In this document: positions 1 to 9,919 of the stretch, piece after piece
Position numbering within the stretch: position 1 is the first letter of the stretch
Layout: the number at the start of each line of letters is the position of its first letter
Assembly: GCA_036924285.1 (NCBI GenBank)
Contig: JAYKYS010000008.1
Location: forward strand, 15,175,001-15,239,000
Source of the DNA: Asterella californica
Taxonomy: Eukaryota > Streptophyta > Marchantiopsida > Marchantiales > Aytoniaceae
Direction: 5' to 3'
Length of the DNA: 64,000 nucleotides
Program-made: the position numbers and the translations under genes
Notes under the pieces: generated by a model
Told to the model about the DNA's origin: nothing
Database searches by the model: none
Seen by the model: the letters and a program-made list of their open reading frames with translations, nothing else

Positions 1-532
1 TGCCCTCATATGCATTATTGTGAGAGACTCCATATTCTGACTGAGTTTGCTGACCGCATATGAGATATCTGATCTAGTAGTGACAGTCAAGTAAATCAAC
101 TTCCCAATCAGTTTCCTGAATTCTGTTGCATCTGCACCCTCGTTATCTACAGAAGAACGTCGTCACTCTATAGAGATAACCATGGGAGTAGGCGCAGGCT
201 TGCACTTCTCCATCTGAAAATCTCAAAGTATACTTTCTATGTATCTTGCTTGAGTTGTCTTCCAAAAACTGAACTCCGAGGCAAAAGTTGAGAAGTCCTA
301 GATCATTCATATCAAACTCTTGCAGTAAAGCTTGTTGAATCTTCTGTACTCCTCCTTGATTACTTCCGGATATTATCAATTCATCCACGTACAGTAATAA
401 TAACACAATATCTTGAGAAGTAATCAAGACATAGAAGTTTGGATCACCTCTAATAGATGAGAAGCCTTGTTGCTTCAAGAAGGTGTCGATTCTTGTGTAC
501 CAAGCTCGTGGAGCTTGTTTGAGACTATACAA
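1..532 (-). pseudogene. Copia reverse transcriptase, second (downstream) copy and RT-RNase H linker
   Basis: The frame at 532-143 reads YSLKQAPRAWYTRID, then the palm motif LLLLYVDELIISG, then DMNDLGLLNFCLGVQF, all standard Copia RT. Below about 200 the frame shifts, and the continuation to position 1 reads a typical linker (FRKLIGKLIYLTV, RSDISYAVSKLSQ). The catalytic YVDD box is YVDE here (Asp to Glu), expected to impair polymerisation. This piece duplicates the RT segment at 617-1035; transcription would meet 1035-617 first. Inactive remnant. Confidence 0.88.
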
Positions 533-830
533 TGCCTTATGTAGCTTGTAGACTATGGTCTCTTAAAAATCATCTCCCTCATTCTGCAAGGAGCCTTTTG
601 CAGAATGAGGGAGATGTTAAAGCTTGTTGAATCTTCTGTACCGGATATTATCAATTCATCCCCGTACAGTAATAATAACACAATACCTTGAGAAGTAATC
701 AAGACATAGAAGTTTGGATCATCTCTAGTAGATGAGAAGCCTTGCTGCTTCAAGAAGGTGTCGATTCTTGTGTACCAGGCTCTTGGAGCTTGTTTGAGAC
801 CATACAAAGTCTTATGTAGCTTGTAGACTA
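326..830 (-). repeat. Tandem duplication inside Copia RT (about 225-bp and 213-bp copies)
   Basis: Bases 326-550 and 617-829 are direct copies running from 'taaagcttgttgaatcttct' to 'cttgtagacta'. The copy at 617 lacks 16 bases after 'cttctgtac'. After the shared 'gtagacta' the first copy jumps to sequence matching the region near 1003, so about 170 bases are deleted at that join, and the copies are then separated by a foldback at 571-616. Confidence 0.88.
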
Positions 831-1371
831 ATTGTTCACCTCCTCTACGAACAAATCCAGGTGGTTGCTGCAAGTAGATATCTTCTTGAAGAATTTCATT
901 AAGAAATGCATTCTTGACATCCATTTGTAGACATGTCCAACCATGCAGTTTTGCAAAGACAGAAAGAACTCGAATGGAGTTGAGTTTTATCACAACTGTG
1001 AAGGTCTCTCGAAAATCCTCTCCCGCATTCTGCAAGTAGCCTTTTGCAGCAAGGCGAGCCTTGTATCTCTCGATAGATCCATCCGCATGTCTCTAATAAA
1101 CCCACTTACAGCCAAGTGCTTTCATGTGACATGGAAGAGGTACTAGGCTCTAGGTTTCATTTTTGAGTAGTGCATCATATTCTTCCTTCATTGCACGTCT
1201 CGATTGATCTTTACTGAAAGCCTCATCGAATGAAATAGTTTCTCCATCACCTTGAGCTTCAGCCATGAGAATACAATCTTCTAGCCTTGCATGAACCTTC
1301 TTTATTCTGATGAGACTCCTTGGTTGAGCAGCAAAATTCGAATCTGGAGTAGTCTGGTGTACCAGAGGCAA
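553..1371 (-). pseudogene. Copia reverse transcriptase, first copy with upstream region
   Basis: The frame at 1371-1150 gives the pre-RT segment ending SRRAMKEEYDALLKNET. A frameshift leads into RT: FRETFTVVIKLNSIRVLSV, LHGWTCLQMDVKNAFLNE (motif A, catalytic Asp kept), EDIYLQQPPGF, YKLHKTLYGLKQAPRAWY, and a palm box that reads YGDE in place of YVDD. Two changes in that box make this copy non-functional. The sequence ends in the inverted-repeat junction at 571-616. The Glu is shared with the other RT copy, so it is inferred to predate the duplication, while the Gly came later. Confidence 0.88.
571..616. repeat. 19-bp perfect foldback at the RT duplication junction
   Basis: Arms 571-589 and 598-616 are perfectly complementary with an 8-nt loop. 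The homologous unrearranged sequence near 1021-1050 carries only a 6-bp inverted repeat (ctgcaa / ttgcag) at the same place, followed by different sequence. The long stem therefore arose by copying the first arm backwards after the short repeat. Confidence 0.88.
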
Positions 1372-1672
1372 ATCTGCTATAGTTGGACTTGAATCCGTAA
1401 CTTCAACTTGTGTAGGTTGTGGTTCTTGTTGAGCTTCATCTTGAAGATTCTCTGAAATAGGTGTTTGGACTGAGAAAGGTGGCAGATCAGAAAAATGATG
1501 CTGTGAATTTTGAGATGGAGAGACCTCTAAGAATACTACATCTCTATCGATTTATCTTTCTTGCAGCACTGAAGAGTCTATATCTTTTTTCTCTTGCTGG
1601 ATATCCTATGAATGTACATATCTTTTGGAGCAATTTTTGAGCAGTTCTAGCATATGCTTTACAGCCAAAAAT

Positions 1673-2246
1673 TCATAGGTTAGAGAGGTCTGGTTTCTTT
1701 CTTGTGAAAGCTGCGAATGGAGCTTTGTTGTAAACAGCGTTTGTTGGACTTCTGTTCAGAAGATAAACCGCAGTATTCACAACTTCAGTCCAAAGATCTT
1801 TTGGAAGATCTTGCTCAATGAGAAGACTTCTTGTCATCTCTACAACACTTCTATTCTTCTGTTCAACCACTCCATTTTGCTGAGACGTGTACGCCGTAGT
1901 CAACTGCCGCAATATTCTCTTTTCTATGAAAATATTTGTCAAAAGCCTTGGAAGTGAACTCTCCTCCTCTATCACTTCGCAGACTCTTCATCAGCTGTCC
2001 ATTTTGTCGTTCCGTCATGTTAACAAACTGTTGAAGATGTGAGAGTGCTTCAGACTTTCTTAACAAGAAGAAAATCCAAATATATCTCGAGAAGTTATCA
2101 ACAACCAGCATGAAGTACTTAGAACCTCCAAGCGAAATAGTCTCCGTAGGTCCACAGAAATCTATATGTAACAGCTGGAGGATTTCCGTTGCTCGTGTTG
2201 TAGTAGATTTGAAGAACTTCCTTCGAGTCTGCTTAGTTTGAGACAA
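1673..2246 (-). pseudogene. Copia integrase core
   Basis: On the minus strand 2246-1863 reads ILQLLHIDFCGPTETISLGG, LVVDNFSRYIWIFFLLRKSE and SLRSDRGGEFTSKAF, the two catalytic Asp regions of rve-type integrase. A frameshift near 1900 leads into the 1975-1673 frame with AYTSQQNGVVEQKNR, which carries the catalytic Glu, then LWTEVVNTAVYLLNRSPT. D, D and E are all present but in two frames. It would insert the cDNA copy; here it is broken. Confidence 0.9.
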
Positions 2247-2299
2247 ACTTCACATGGGGTGTTTACAAGGACCAGTTTGAAAATACCAAGAGCCAAGTC

Positions 2300-2570
2300 C
2301 TAATGGAACAACTTCTGCATTTTCTGATAATGTAAGTGTCCAAGTCGAAGATGTAATAATTGACTCCTATTTGTTACAGCAGCTAGTACTGGAGCAACCA
2401 GAGGTAAGGCTTGTAGTTCATACAAGTGACCAACCTTCAACCATGTGGCTATCACAAATCCTTGGTCGAGAATAGGACATCCTTGTGCATCAAATGACAG
2501 TTGAAAACCATTTACAGCAAGTTTATCAACACTTAAAAGATTGTGCACCACACCACGTACAAACCAAACA
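2300..2570 (-). pseudogene. Copia GAG-pre-integrase domain
   Basis: Reads VVHNLLSVDKLAVNGFQLSF, then LLHLRLGHLHYQKMQKL. The RLGHLHYQKM stretch is the H-x3-H part of the integrase zinc-binding domain. It sits between the protease remnant and the integrase core, as expected. Confidence 0.85.
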
Positions 2571-2689
2571 CCTCCAATGGTTCTAATCTAACCTAAAGGA
2601 AGCTTAACAGATGTTACCTTCCCCCTTGACTTGATATCTCTTATCATCACAGAGTCGTATCTCTGATCCATTCAGATGATGAAAATCTT

Positions 2690-2760
2690 AGAACCACTCC
2701 TTCTTTGATGTCATGTGGTTCGATGCTCCACAATCAATCCACCATTGTTGGTCATGAACA
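2690..2760 (-). pseudogene. Copia aspartic protease active site
   Basis: In the minus frame the sequence reads DQQWWIDCGASNHMTSKKEW, the single active-site loop of the element's aspartic protease (consensus D-S/T-G-A-S/T-x-H-M). Cys replaces the usual Ser/Thr after the Asp, which occurs in some elements. This segment is out of frame with the flanking gag reading frame. Confidence 0.75.
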
Positions 2761-2764
2761 TCTG

Positions 2765-3657
2765 TATACATGACAGTGAAGAAAAGCTTCTCATCATGAT
2801 CAAATGTTTGTATGGAATTACCTCTGTTGGTGTTTGAACGTTGATCAAATGCTTTCTTCCCGCACTCATACGCAAAGTGACCACGTTTCTGACAATAGTT
2901 GCAATTCTCAAGTTTTCGTTTATTGGAGTTGTTGAACTTGCCCTCTGAGTCTCAAGTAGAACTTCCTCGTTTGTTCTCCCAATGCTCTTTATGTCTAGAT
3001 TGCGAATCTTGAGGTCTACCAAGTTTATGATCTCTCCTCTTGGAGAAGAGAGCAGCATCAGTGGCAGTTGTTTGAGTGAACTTGATCTCGATGTTCATAG
3101 CTTCTTGATCTCGATGTTTGTAATTCTTCGAATGTGACAAGATCTTTACGTACATCCACAGCTTTGACAAATGCTCGTATGGTTCTAGTAAACTCTGGAG
3201 CACTATCAATACAAGTCGTCATCGTCTATAGCCCCACTCAAATTCTTCAATTGTTGTACCAAACCTTTCACTATATTCAAATGCTCTTTGAATGAAATGC
3301 CTACAGCCATTTGCAAAGTATTCAACTTTCTGTGAAGCATTCTCTTCCTCTCGTGAGCTGCTCCTTCGTGCTTTTTGGTGAATGTATCTCAATCCTCTTT
3401 TGAAGTTTTAGCCTCCAAGATATCTAAGACTTCAGAGTCTTTGATAGTCAGCTTGATGACGGCAAGTGCTTGTTGATCTCGTTATTTCAATATTTGACAG
3501 CTGTTGGTCATCCAAAAGATCTATCTTCATCACTTAGCACAATGACTCACAAGTCGTAATTCTGGAAGATGGCCTGAACCTTGAAACACCATATTGGATA
3601 GTTTGTGCTATCCAACTTATGATGATCATGAAGCAAGTTATCACTAACGTTAGCCAT
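2765..3657 (-). pseudogene. Copia gag polyprotein remnant
   Basis: An ATG at 3657 on the minus strand starts MANVSDNLLHDHHKLDST, followed by NYPIWCFKVQAIFQNYDL and an in-frame TGA, where family members usually continue with Trp. This is the N terminus of a Copia gag. Further down come VVNTLQMAVGIS-like and nucleocapsid-like basic sequence (about 3209-2760) in shifted frames, with a zinc-knuckle region near 2900 that is no longer readable in one frame. The start lies about 430 bases inside the primer-binding site. Confidence 0.75.
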
Positions 3658-4089
3658 CGATAGAATATAAAAGAACTGAGAAAAATCAGGAATGTAGTGT
3701 CTATATTATTATCTCTTGCATTCTGGTCAAGCGTGGCAAAAATCTCAAAATCTCAAAATTGATCATTAAGACCTTCAAAAATACAATCAAAGTTGCGTTG
3801 ATCAAGATTACGCCGAAGTGTAATTTTCTTATACGAGGTGTTTGGGTCAAAAGTTGAACCGTTGGAAAGCTCCTTCCAAAATCTTCACATGAAGACGGAG
3901 TCTATTTTGAAGCCAAAAGAACTCTCAAAATTGCCAAATTCGATCTCCTTCCTCTCCAAAAATACAGTCAAAAGTATTTTGATCAGAAAATTTCGCTCTT
4001 TCTCTCTTTTTTTGTTGTTGAAGGTTGTGTGCTCATTATATATCTTTTTCACTCTCTGGTTCCTTAATGTCCTTGCTAATGCTCTAAGC

Positions 4090-4104
4090 TGAGCTCTAAT
4101 ACCA
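4090..4104 (-). other. Copia primer-binding site (tRNA-iMet type)
   Basis: On the minus strand the bases directly after the LTR read TGGTATTAGAGCTCA, one change from the usual plant Copia site TGGTATCAGAGC, complementary to the 3' end of initiator tRNA-Met. It fixes the inner edge of the LTR. Confidence 0.85.
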
Positions 4105-4316
4105 TGTTAGAGAACCAAAAGAAGTGAATACTCCCTCCTATAGAAGAGATATTAGTAAAGAGATCAGTCGACTCATCATCTCTCAAGAGGGTGTTGTTAT
4201 ATACTCTAAACTATGGACAGAAGATCAGTCACTAGTCATAGAGATATGTGACTGAAGTTAATATACTAATGAACGTAGAGATGACTGAAGTCTGAAGCTA
4301 GACATTATCTTCAACA
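4105..4316 (-). repeat. 5' LTR of the minus-strand Copia element
   Basis: The segment starts TGTTAGAG and ends TTCAACA on the plus strand, giving TGTT...AACA ends and about 212 bp. On the minus strand it holds a TATATAA box near 4195. The inner edge is set by the primer-binding site; the outer edge is inferred from the terminal dinucleotides because the partner LTR is outside the window. Confidence 0.65.
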
Positions 4317-6214
4317 AATCTAAGTTGTTGCATTCGACGAGAGAAGAATACTCGCAATGAAGAGCAAGCAGCTACGCTTGCAATGCATTAGCAATTTATC
4401 TGGATCTAAACTTTTTCTTCTTTCTCATTTCTAGTTTTTATAACGACTTCCTCTAGCACTTTTTTTATATGAGAAAATACACTACATGACAAAAATTTCC
4501 ACTCCTTTCCTGGTTTTGACTTATAACTATGCTTAACACATAGCAACGAATGGATGAGAAAACCATCAAGCCGAAAGAAAAGATAAAAAGGATCCAAAGG
4601 GCAAACCACCCAACCCAGAAAATGAAGAGAAAAAGCTAACCCCACAAGAACGAAAATAAGTGTTATATCTAAGCAAATCAGGAAATCATTTGAAGTTTTA
4701 TCATATTCAAGATTTGCATTACATAAGGAGACTACATATGCGGCATCTTGTTTGCCAACGTCAAATTGATGTCAGACGGATTGTCTTTTTGTGACCATAA
4801 GTGTACATGTGTCTAGAGGTGTTAATAGATGTAAAAGATAAAGAAGGAAAAAGACACTGAAAATGAAACTCAATTTTATTTTCTGGATATAGTTTTTAGT
4901 ATTTTTAGTTCAATATGCATACAACATGCACTTTTGGCCAGGAAAAAGAAGACGACAATAGTGAAAAAACTATAACCATGTCAAAAACTATTAATTGGTG
5001 TTAGAGTATGACGGTGTATGAAGTGATAGTTATAATTTTATAAATATTAAAATACAAAATACAAAATAGTGTTAAAATTGAAATATGATTTAGAGATAAA
5101 TGATATCTGTCACGTTCCTAGTACACCGGAAATTCAAGAGAAACCCCATAGTCATGTACAGTGAAGTGTACTCTGAGAACTATAAGAGTGGATTTTTCTC
5201 CTTACAACAATTTTATTATTATAATAGATTTAATTTATCATCTAACGCTTCCAGTGAGAAGAGTTACGTGATAAATTAAAACCACTTTGTATTATTCCCT
5301 TCTTTCGGATTTGGAAGAAATGAATATGCAATGAATCTATCCTAGAAAGTAATGTATGTTGAAATCAATGAGTAGTATGATGTCAGTATAGATAATGATG
5401 AGTTTGTTATAGAGAAATTCTAGATTTGTGAAAGAATTAGATGATCTATAACCTTTTCAGTAGTAGATGAAGTGAAGAAGTGGATGAACTATTACAAACT
5501 TTTGACTGATCAAAAAAAAAATAAGTAAATATTACGTATTTATGGAAAAACTTCAATAATGACAATTTTGTATATTATATACAAGAAAGTAGAAAACATT
5601 ATGGAAAATATGGAAGAAAAAATACAGGTGTAAAATTCCTTTATCCACGTGTACTGTAGGTTAAACAGGAGATACTGTTTTTTTCCATAAACTTCTTTTC
5701 AAATAAATATCTGAATCGATAGTGTGGGGATATTGTGTAATTAATTCTGAAGTGTTTTGCTCTTGGAAAGTTTTGACTAATGTTTTTACGGAGTAGCTTT
5801 CTAATACCAAGATTTCTTCCTTCCATATTCACCTCCTCCTCTCCTCATAGAGGAGGCGAATATATGCAAGGGATAATACATGTTGGGAAGGGTTAGATGA
5901 TCAAATTAAATCCTTGATAAAATATGATATAGTGGTTATACTTTGGGGAACGCATCTGGGTTTTAACACTTAACATTCATAAAATAATTTTATTTTTCTT
6001 GTCAACTTAAAATTTATATTTTTTCTCGACTAACAACAAGGGAGCAAAAATTCCCAGAAGTTTATCTTGGAAATGATTTCGATATCATATTAGCAAGCAA
6101 ATTCTATCAGCAAAAGTATTTTGTTGAAGAGAAAATTATTAATTATTTTGGTTCGGAGATAGTTTCTCCTGGGTAGAACAAGTAAGTTGAGATGTGTCGA
6201 GTTGTATCGAAGTC
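4317..6214. other. AT-rich intergenic DNA, no gene seen
   Basis: Stops are dense in all frames and the base composition is strongly AT-rich. The open frames at 4406-4645 and 5641-5832 have no recognisable motif. No LTR, tRNA or hairpin of note. Confidence 0.6.
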
Positions 6215-6290
6215 TAAGTAGGTCAGGCGGTCCGGGGACGTGCCTTGGAAGAAATAGGTCGTAGGATCAAATCTCGATTCATCGTAATTT
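6215..6290 (+). repeat. tRNA-derived SINE head (candidate)
   Basis: An A-box-like stretch (taggtcaggcggtc, near 6229) is followed about 35 bases later by a B-box-like stretch (aggatcaaatctc, near 6262), then a T-rich tail. The spacing and motifs fit a Pol III promoter from a Ser/Leu-type tRNA. It does not fold into a full cloverleaf with paired acceptor ends, so a SINE head is more likely than a working tRNA gene. Confidence 0.45.
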
Positions 6291-6763
6291 TTTTCCGTAA
6301 TCATTTTCATAATTTATTGCAAAAAACTCTCAAGAAATGTAGTTCGTGTGGAGTAGATTTGAGTTCCATGCGGGTTGGTCACTAGGTAAAACTATTATTT
6401 AATAAGAGAACTTTTCAAAATTTTAATTTTAATTTCTCAGTAATTAAATTTCAGTTTGCAAAGATCTATGTTTTGTAAATCTTAAGATTCATTCATTTTG
6501 AACTGTAGATGATCACTTTTTTAAGACCCACTAAGGACATGACAAGTGTGTATAGTTGTGGTAAACTAGCTTATTGAAATTATCATACAATTCCAACTAA
6601 AAGAAAATGAAATATCTCACCCCTAATATAATGATACATGTGACAGACCGCTCTCTCGAGTCTCCTGCCGCTCAAGTTCCTACCTTTCTTTGGTTGACTA
6701 CCAGCGAAGAAAAACCAACTGAAGCTTTTAGTGGATTTTTTGCACTGTGATGCACAATTTTGA

Positions 6764-6830
6764 TTAATCGGAAACTAACTCAATTCTTCTTTGGGTTTCA
6801 CAAAGAAGAATTGAGTTAGTTTCCGATTAA
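6764..6830. repeat. Perfect 30-bp foldback, 7-nt loop
   Basis: Arm 6764-6793 is the exact reverse complement of 6801-6830; the loop is 6794-6800. No mismatch in 30 pairs. No open frame or known terminal repeat accompanies it. It could be a recent snap-back duplication or a small-RNA-type hairpin. Confidence 0.93.
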
Positions 6831-6960
6831 CTGACTAACTGACGAAGAAAAGCCCTTACACGACCAAAAGTTCTCTCTTTCTTTTCTTGTTTTCACGATT
6901 TTTTCTGCTATCTATAGATAAAGATGATTGTGAAAACCGGAAAGGAGAAGTATTTATTTA

Positions 6961-8080
6961 CTACTGAAACGGACGGATGGAATAGTTGTGAGAAAAGAGG
7001 GAAAAAAATGATAATACGAATAAATCGCTAATGGATAGCATCGCAATTCCATTACAAGCGTAACTTTTTACTTTATATATAAAAGAAAAAGAAAAGAGAA
7101 AAGAGAAAAGCCAAACCTCGATACGATGAACAACGAACGGGATGCGAAGACCCCCTCGAAGCGAAGGAGACGAAGAAGCCACAAACGAAACAGCCAAGAA
7201 GGTGAGGAGAAAATCGGGGAAACCACCCGTTCTGTAGGTGGTCCTGTTGCAGACAGAGGTGAAACCCGTGAACTGTCGACGTTCCGTCACACGGGGTCAG
7301 TTTCTTCCGTTGTTGATAGTCGCCCGTTCTTTTCATGGATACGCTCGAGGAGTAAAGTAAAATAGTACTAGACTTTCTCCGTATTCCAGGAGACGAAAGT
7401 GAGAAGAAGAGAAAAGAAAAGACTGACATCATAACAGAAAACTGGGGACGATGAAAGTATCGGATTTGGTAGGTCCGCAAGTAAGCGTTTATAAATCCCC
7501 CTTCCATAACTTGGATCAATCAATCATCGACCTCGCACTTCCCCTTCCGTAGGACCGAGGGAATGACGGAACAGTGACGGGAAAGAAGAAAAGTTTCTCG
7601 CTTTCTGCGGATTTCGATGATCCACGAGAAACGGAATGCCGTGTCGTCATGCGGATCTAACAACAGGCAGGCCGGCCGGCCGGAGTACCGTTACCGGATA
7701 TTTACTTACTTACTTACTTACTCCTTTACTAGGTAGGTTTGTTGATGGCGTAACTTCCAGTAAAGAAAAAGGCGAAAACAGAGAAGAGGACTGCAACTGT
7801 GTTCGCATAATTTGCGGGCTCTGTCGTTGGTTGGTCGGAGTCAGGAAACTACATACCAGAACCCGTTATTTACCGGCTGGTACTGTGCAGGCGTGAGGAT
7901 TTCCAACTCCCGTCCCAACACGAGAAAGCAGCGAAAAGGGGAAAAGTTCAACCTCCGTCATCCGTTTGGACAGAGTCCGTTGCAAGGAGGGACGCGTACG
8001 TACGGAGATCTCTCTCCGTCCCATCGCATGTCGTCGGTAAGCGTAGTAGTACGCACGTACTTCTTTTTTGCCTGACTTTG
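6961..8080. other. GC-richer block without a recognised gene
   Basis: Composition changes from AT-rich to balanced, with open frames on both strands (for example 7126-7365 plus, 7073-7519 minus) that overlap each other and are Arg/Lys- or Ser/Phe-rich with no known domain. A (TTAC)5 microsatellite lies at 7702-7721. It may be an old promoter or leader fragment; no function can be assigned. Confidence 0.4.
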
Positions 8081-8209
8081 TGGATAAAATAGAAAAAGTA
8101 TTATCGATTATGATAAGATGTCAGGTCTTTGAGAGGTTTGGGAAAGATTTCTTTTAGTAGGCAAACGGTGAAGAAGAGGATAACGTGTTTCCGTTTGCAA
8201 TATTCCAGC

Positions 8210-8233
8210 TACCGCAAACGATCGTTTGCGGTA
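8210..8233. repeat. 24-bp perfect palindrome
   Basis: taccgcaaacgatcgtttgc plus ggta reads the same on both strands, with no loop. A related 'cgtttgca' precedes it at 8191. Possibly another snap-back product. Confidence 0.85.
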
Positions 8234-8548
8234 CCTTTTCCTTTTGTTAACATGCATTATGTGATTTACGGTCCGTTTTCTTTCGCTTCTAGCTAGATCT
8301 TAAAGATGTAAACTTGAGTAGTAACGTAACTTGAGTAACTTATGTCATTTAAGTTGTTTATTTTATTTTTCTTTTAGTTTTTAACGATAGAAATCAATAA
8401 CTTTGAAAAATCAAATGTACTCAGAAATCTATCTCTTGTAATATAATGTTATAAAGATATGTGTTAATAAAAAGAAAAGACTGTCTTTCGCTTAGGGGCT
8501 TACGAGGATAAGTAGCGTCAACTTAACCTCAAAGAAGCATAAGGTCTC

Positions 8549-8790
8549 AGTATCTTTTTGACAAACTCGGTTAACTGTGTAGTTGGGTAACCAAGTTAAC
8601 CGCATTGAAGTCCAAGCTACCGAGATCATTTTGACAAGGCTGGTCAGCCGTAAACATGGATAACGTAGTTAATCGCACTGACGCCTGAATCGACTATGAT
8701 GATCATTCGTTCAAGGTTGGTCAACTGTCAACTTGGAGAACGGAGTTAATCGCAGTAAAGACGTAGCTCCCAAGATCATCTTTCCAAGAG
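8549..8790. repeat. Degenerate tandem repeat, unit about 75 bp, three copies
   Basis: Copies start near 8549, 8621 and 8697. Shared blocks are 'gatcatttt/ttgacaa', 'ggttggtcaactgt', 'ggataacggagttaatcgca' and 'gaagcctgagctacc', in the same order each time, with a partial fourth start near 8776. Copies are well diverged, so the array is old. Confidence 0.65.
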
Positions 8791-9129
8791 CAGTCACTAT
8801 GAAGCACATCCCTTGAAGACTCATCCTCCAGAATCTCCAAAGGTTCCAAGGATCCTTAGCTTACTTAAAGGTATATTCTCGGGGTTCACTGGTGTAAAAA
8901 TAAGATAACGTTATATCATTTTTGGGAGTTTTAAAGTAAAAAAGGTTCTAAATAATTAAAAAGTAAACATTTTTTTTAAATTTTTTCTTTCTATAATTAG
9001 TAGAAAAATAAAAATAAAAATTGATTATGGTTTGATTTGTAAGTGGTATGGAAAAATAGTTCGAAATGAGCCAAGAAGATATATTGTTGTGAAGATAAAT
9101 TTTATATTAGATCTATACTTATAGACGCC

Positions 9130-9151
9130 TATATATATATATATATATATA
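9130..9151. repeat. (TA)n microsatellite
   Basis: Eleven uninterrupted TA units. Confidence 0.9.
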
Positions 9152-9876
9152 AGAGTAAAGAATTTAAAGAAGAAGAGATTACATTATATACCATATGACA
9201 AGTGTCATACATGTACTAGTATAAATGTAAATATGAATCAAGATTATCAGATTAAGAGAGTGGAGATGTCATGTAATAACCTAACATGTGCTACAATGTA
9301 CCAACATGTTTATTATTATTGTTAAGTCAGAAAATTATCATTTTTGTCTACTTCACCCCTAATGTGTAGATTAGACTTAGATCTCCAATGATTCTTTTCC
9401 CGTTTAAAAAAATTAAGAAGTGAAATAATTATCATGTTAAGAAATGGATATACAAATATAGGTAATTGATGCAAACTACTATTCTCATGTTGAGAATGTA
9501 TCACCATATTTGATATAGTCACCATACAATGAATGGGGTTCTAGATCTGAGGGTGAGTTTATGTAAAAGGGTTTACCGGAATATATTTGACACGATTTTT
9601 CAGTGTGGTGGTTTTCTCGGGTGATGACGTTGGACATACCAAAGTTCCAAGGCGAACATCGGTTAACCAAACTCATCAGACTTAACTCTAGTTATTGGTC
9701 AAGTTTCAGTTCTCATTTGGCTCGAACCAGAACGCAAAAGTGTGAATCAGTGGAAGAACCCCGGAGGTTGTTGTTCGAACCCTGCTGCTCTCATAACGTG
9801 CAAGCAAAGATCCAAGTTTCAGCGATCATAGTAGAGATATGTAGATTTTCAACCATGACCACGTACTGTGATACGC

Positions 9877-9919
9877 ACACAGTGGAGTAACTATTGTACA
9901 AAGTTTACTCCACTGGTGT
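9877..9919. repeat. Short foldback, 11-bp perfect core
   Basis: cagtggagtaa at 9880-9890 pairs with ttactccactg at 9905-9915 around a 14-nt loop, with partial extension outward. Confidence 0.75.

Larger units (their letters stand above)
1..4316 (-). mobile_element. Ty1/Copia LTR retrotransposon, decayed, 3' end beyond window
   Basis: Read on the minus strand the order is LTR, primer-binding site, gag, protease, GAG-pre-integrase, integrase, reverse transcriptase, the order that defines Copia (integrase before RT). The 5' LTR ends next to a tRNA-iMet type primer-binding site. Every domain is recognisable but broken by stops and frameshifts: gag has an early TGA, the zinc-knuckle region is frameshifted, and the RT is duplicated and rearranged. 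The RNase H end and the 3' LTR lie before position 1. The element is inactive as it stands. Identification is by protein motifs, so the superfamily is firm and the lineage is not assigned. Confidence 0.93.

Noticed and set aside
7073..7519. Overlapping frames on both strands in the GC-richer block
   Set aside because: Ser/Phe-rich or Arg-rich, without family features or splice-consistent continuation.
9740..9790. 'gttcgaaccctgctgctc' B-box-like sequence
   Set aside because: No A box at a suitable distance upstream, so neither a tRNA nor a SINE is supported.
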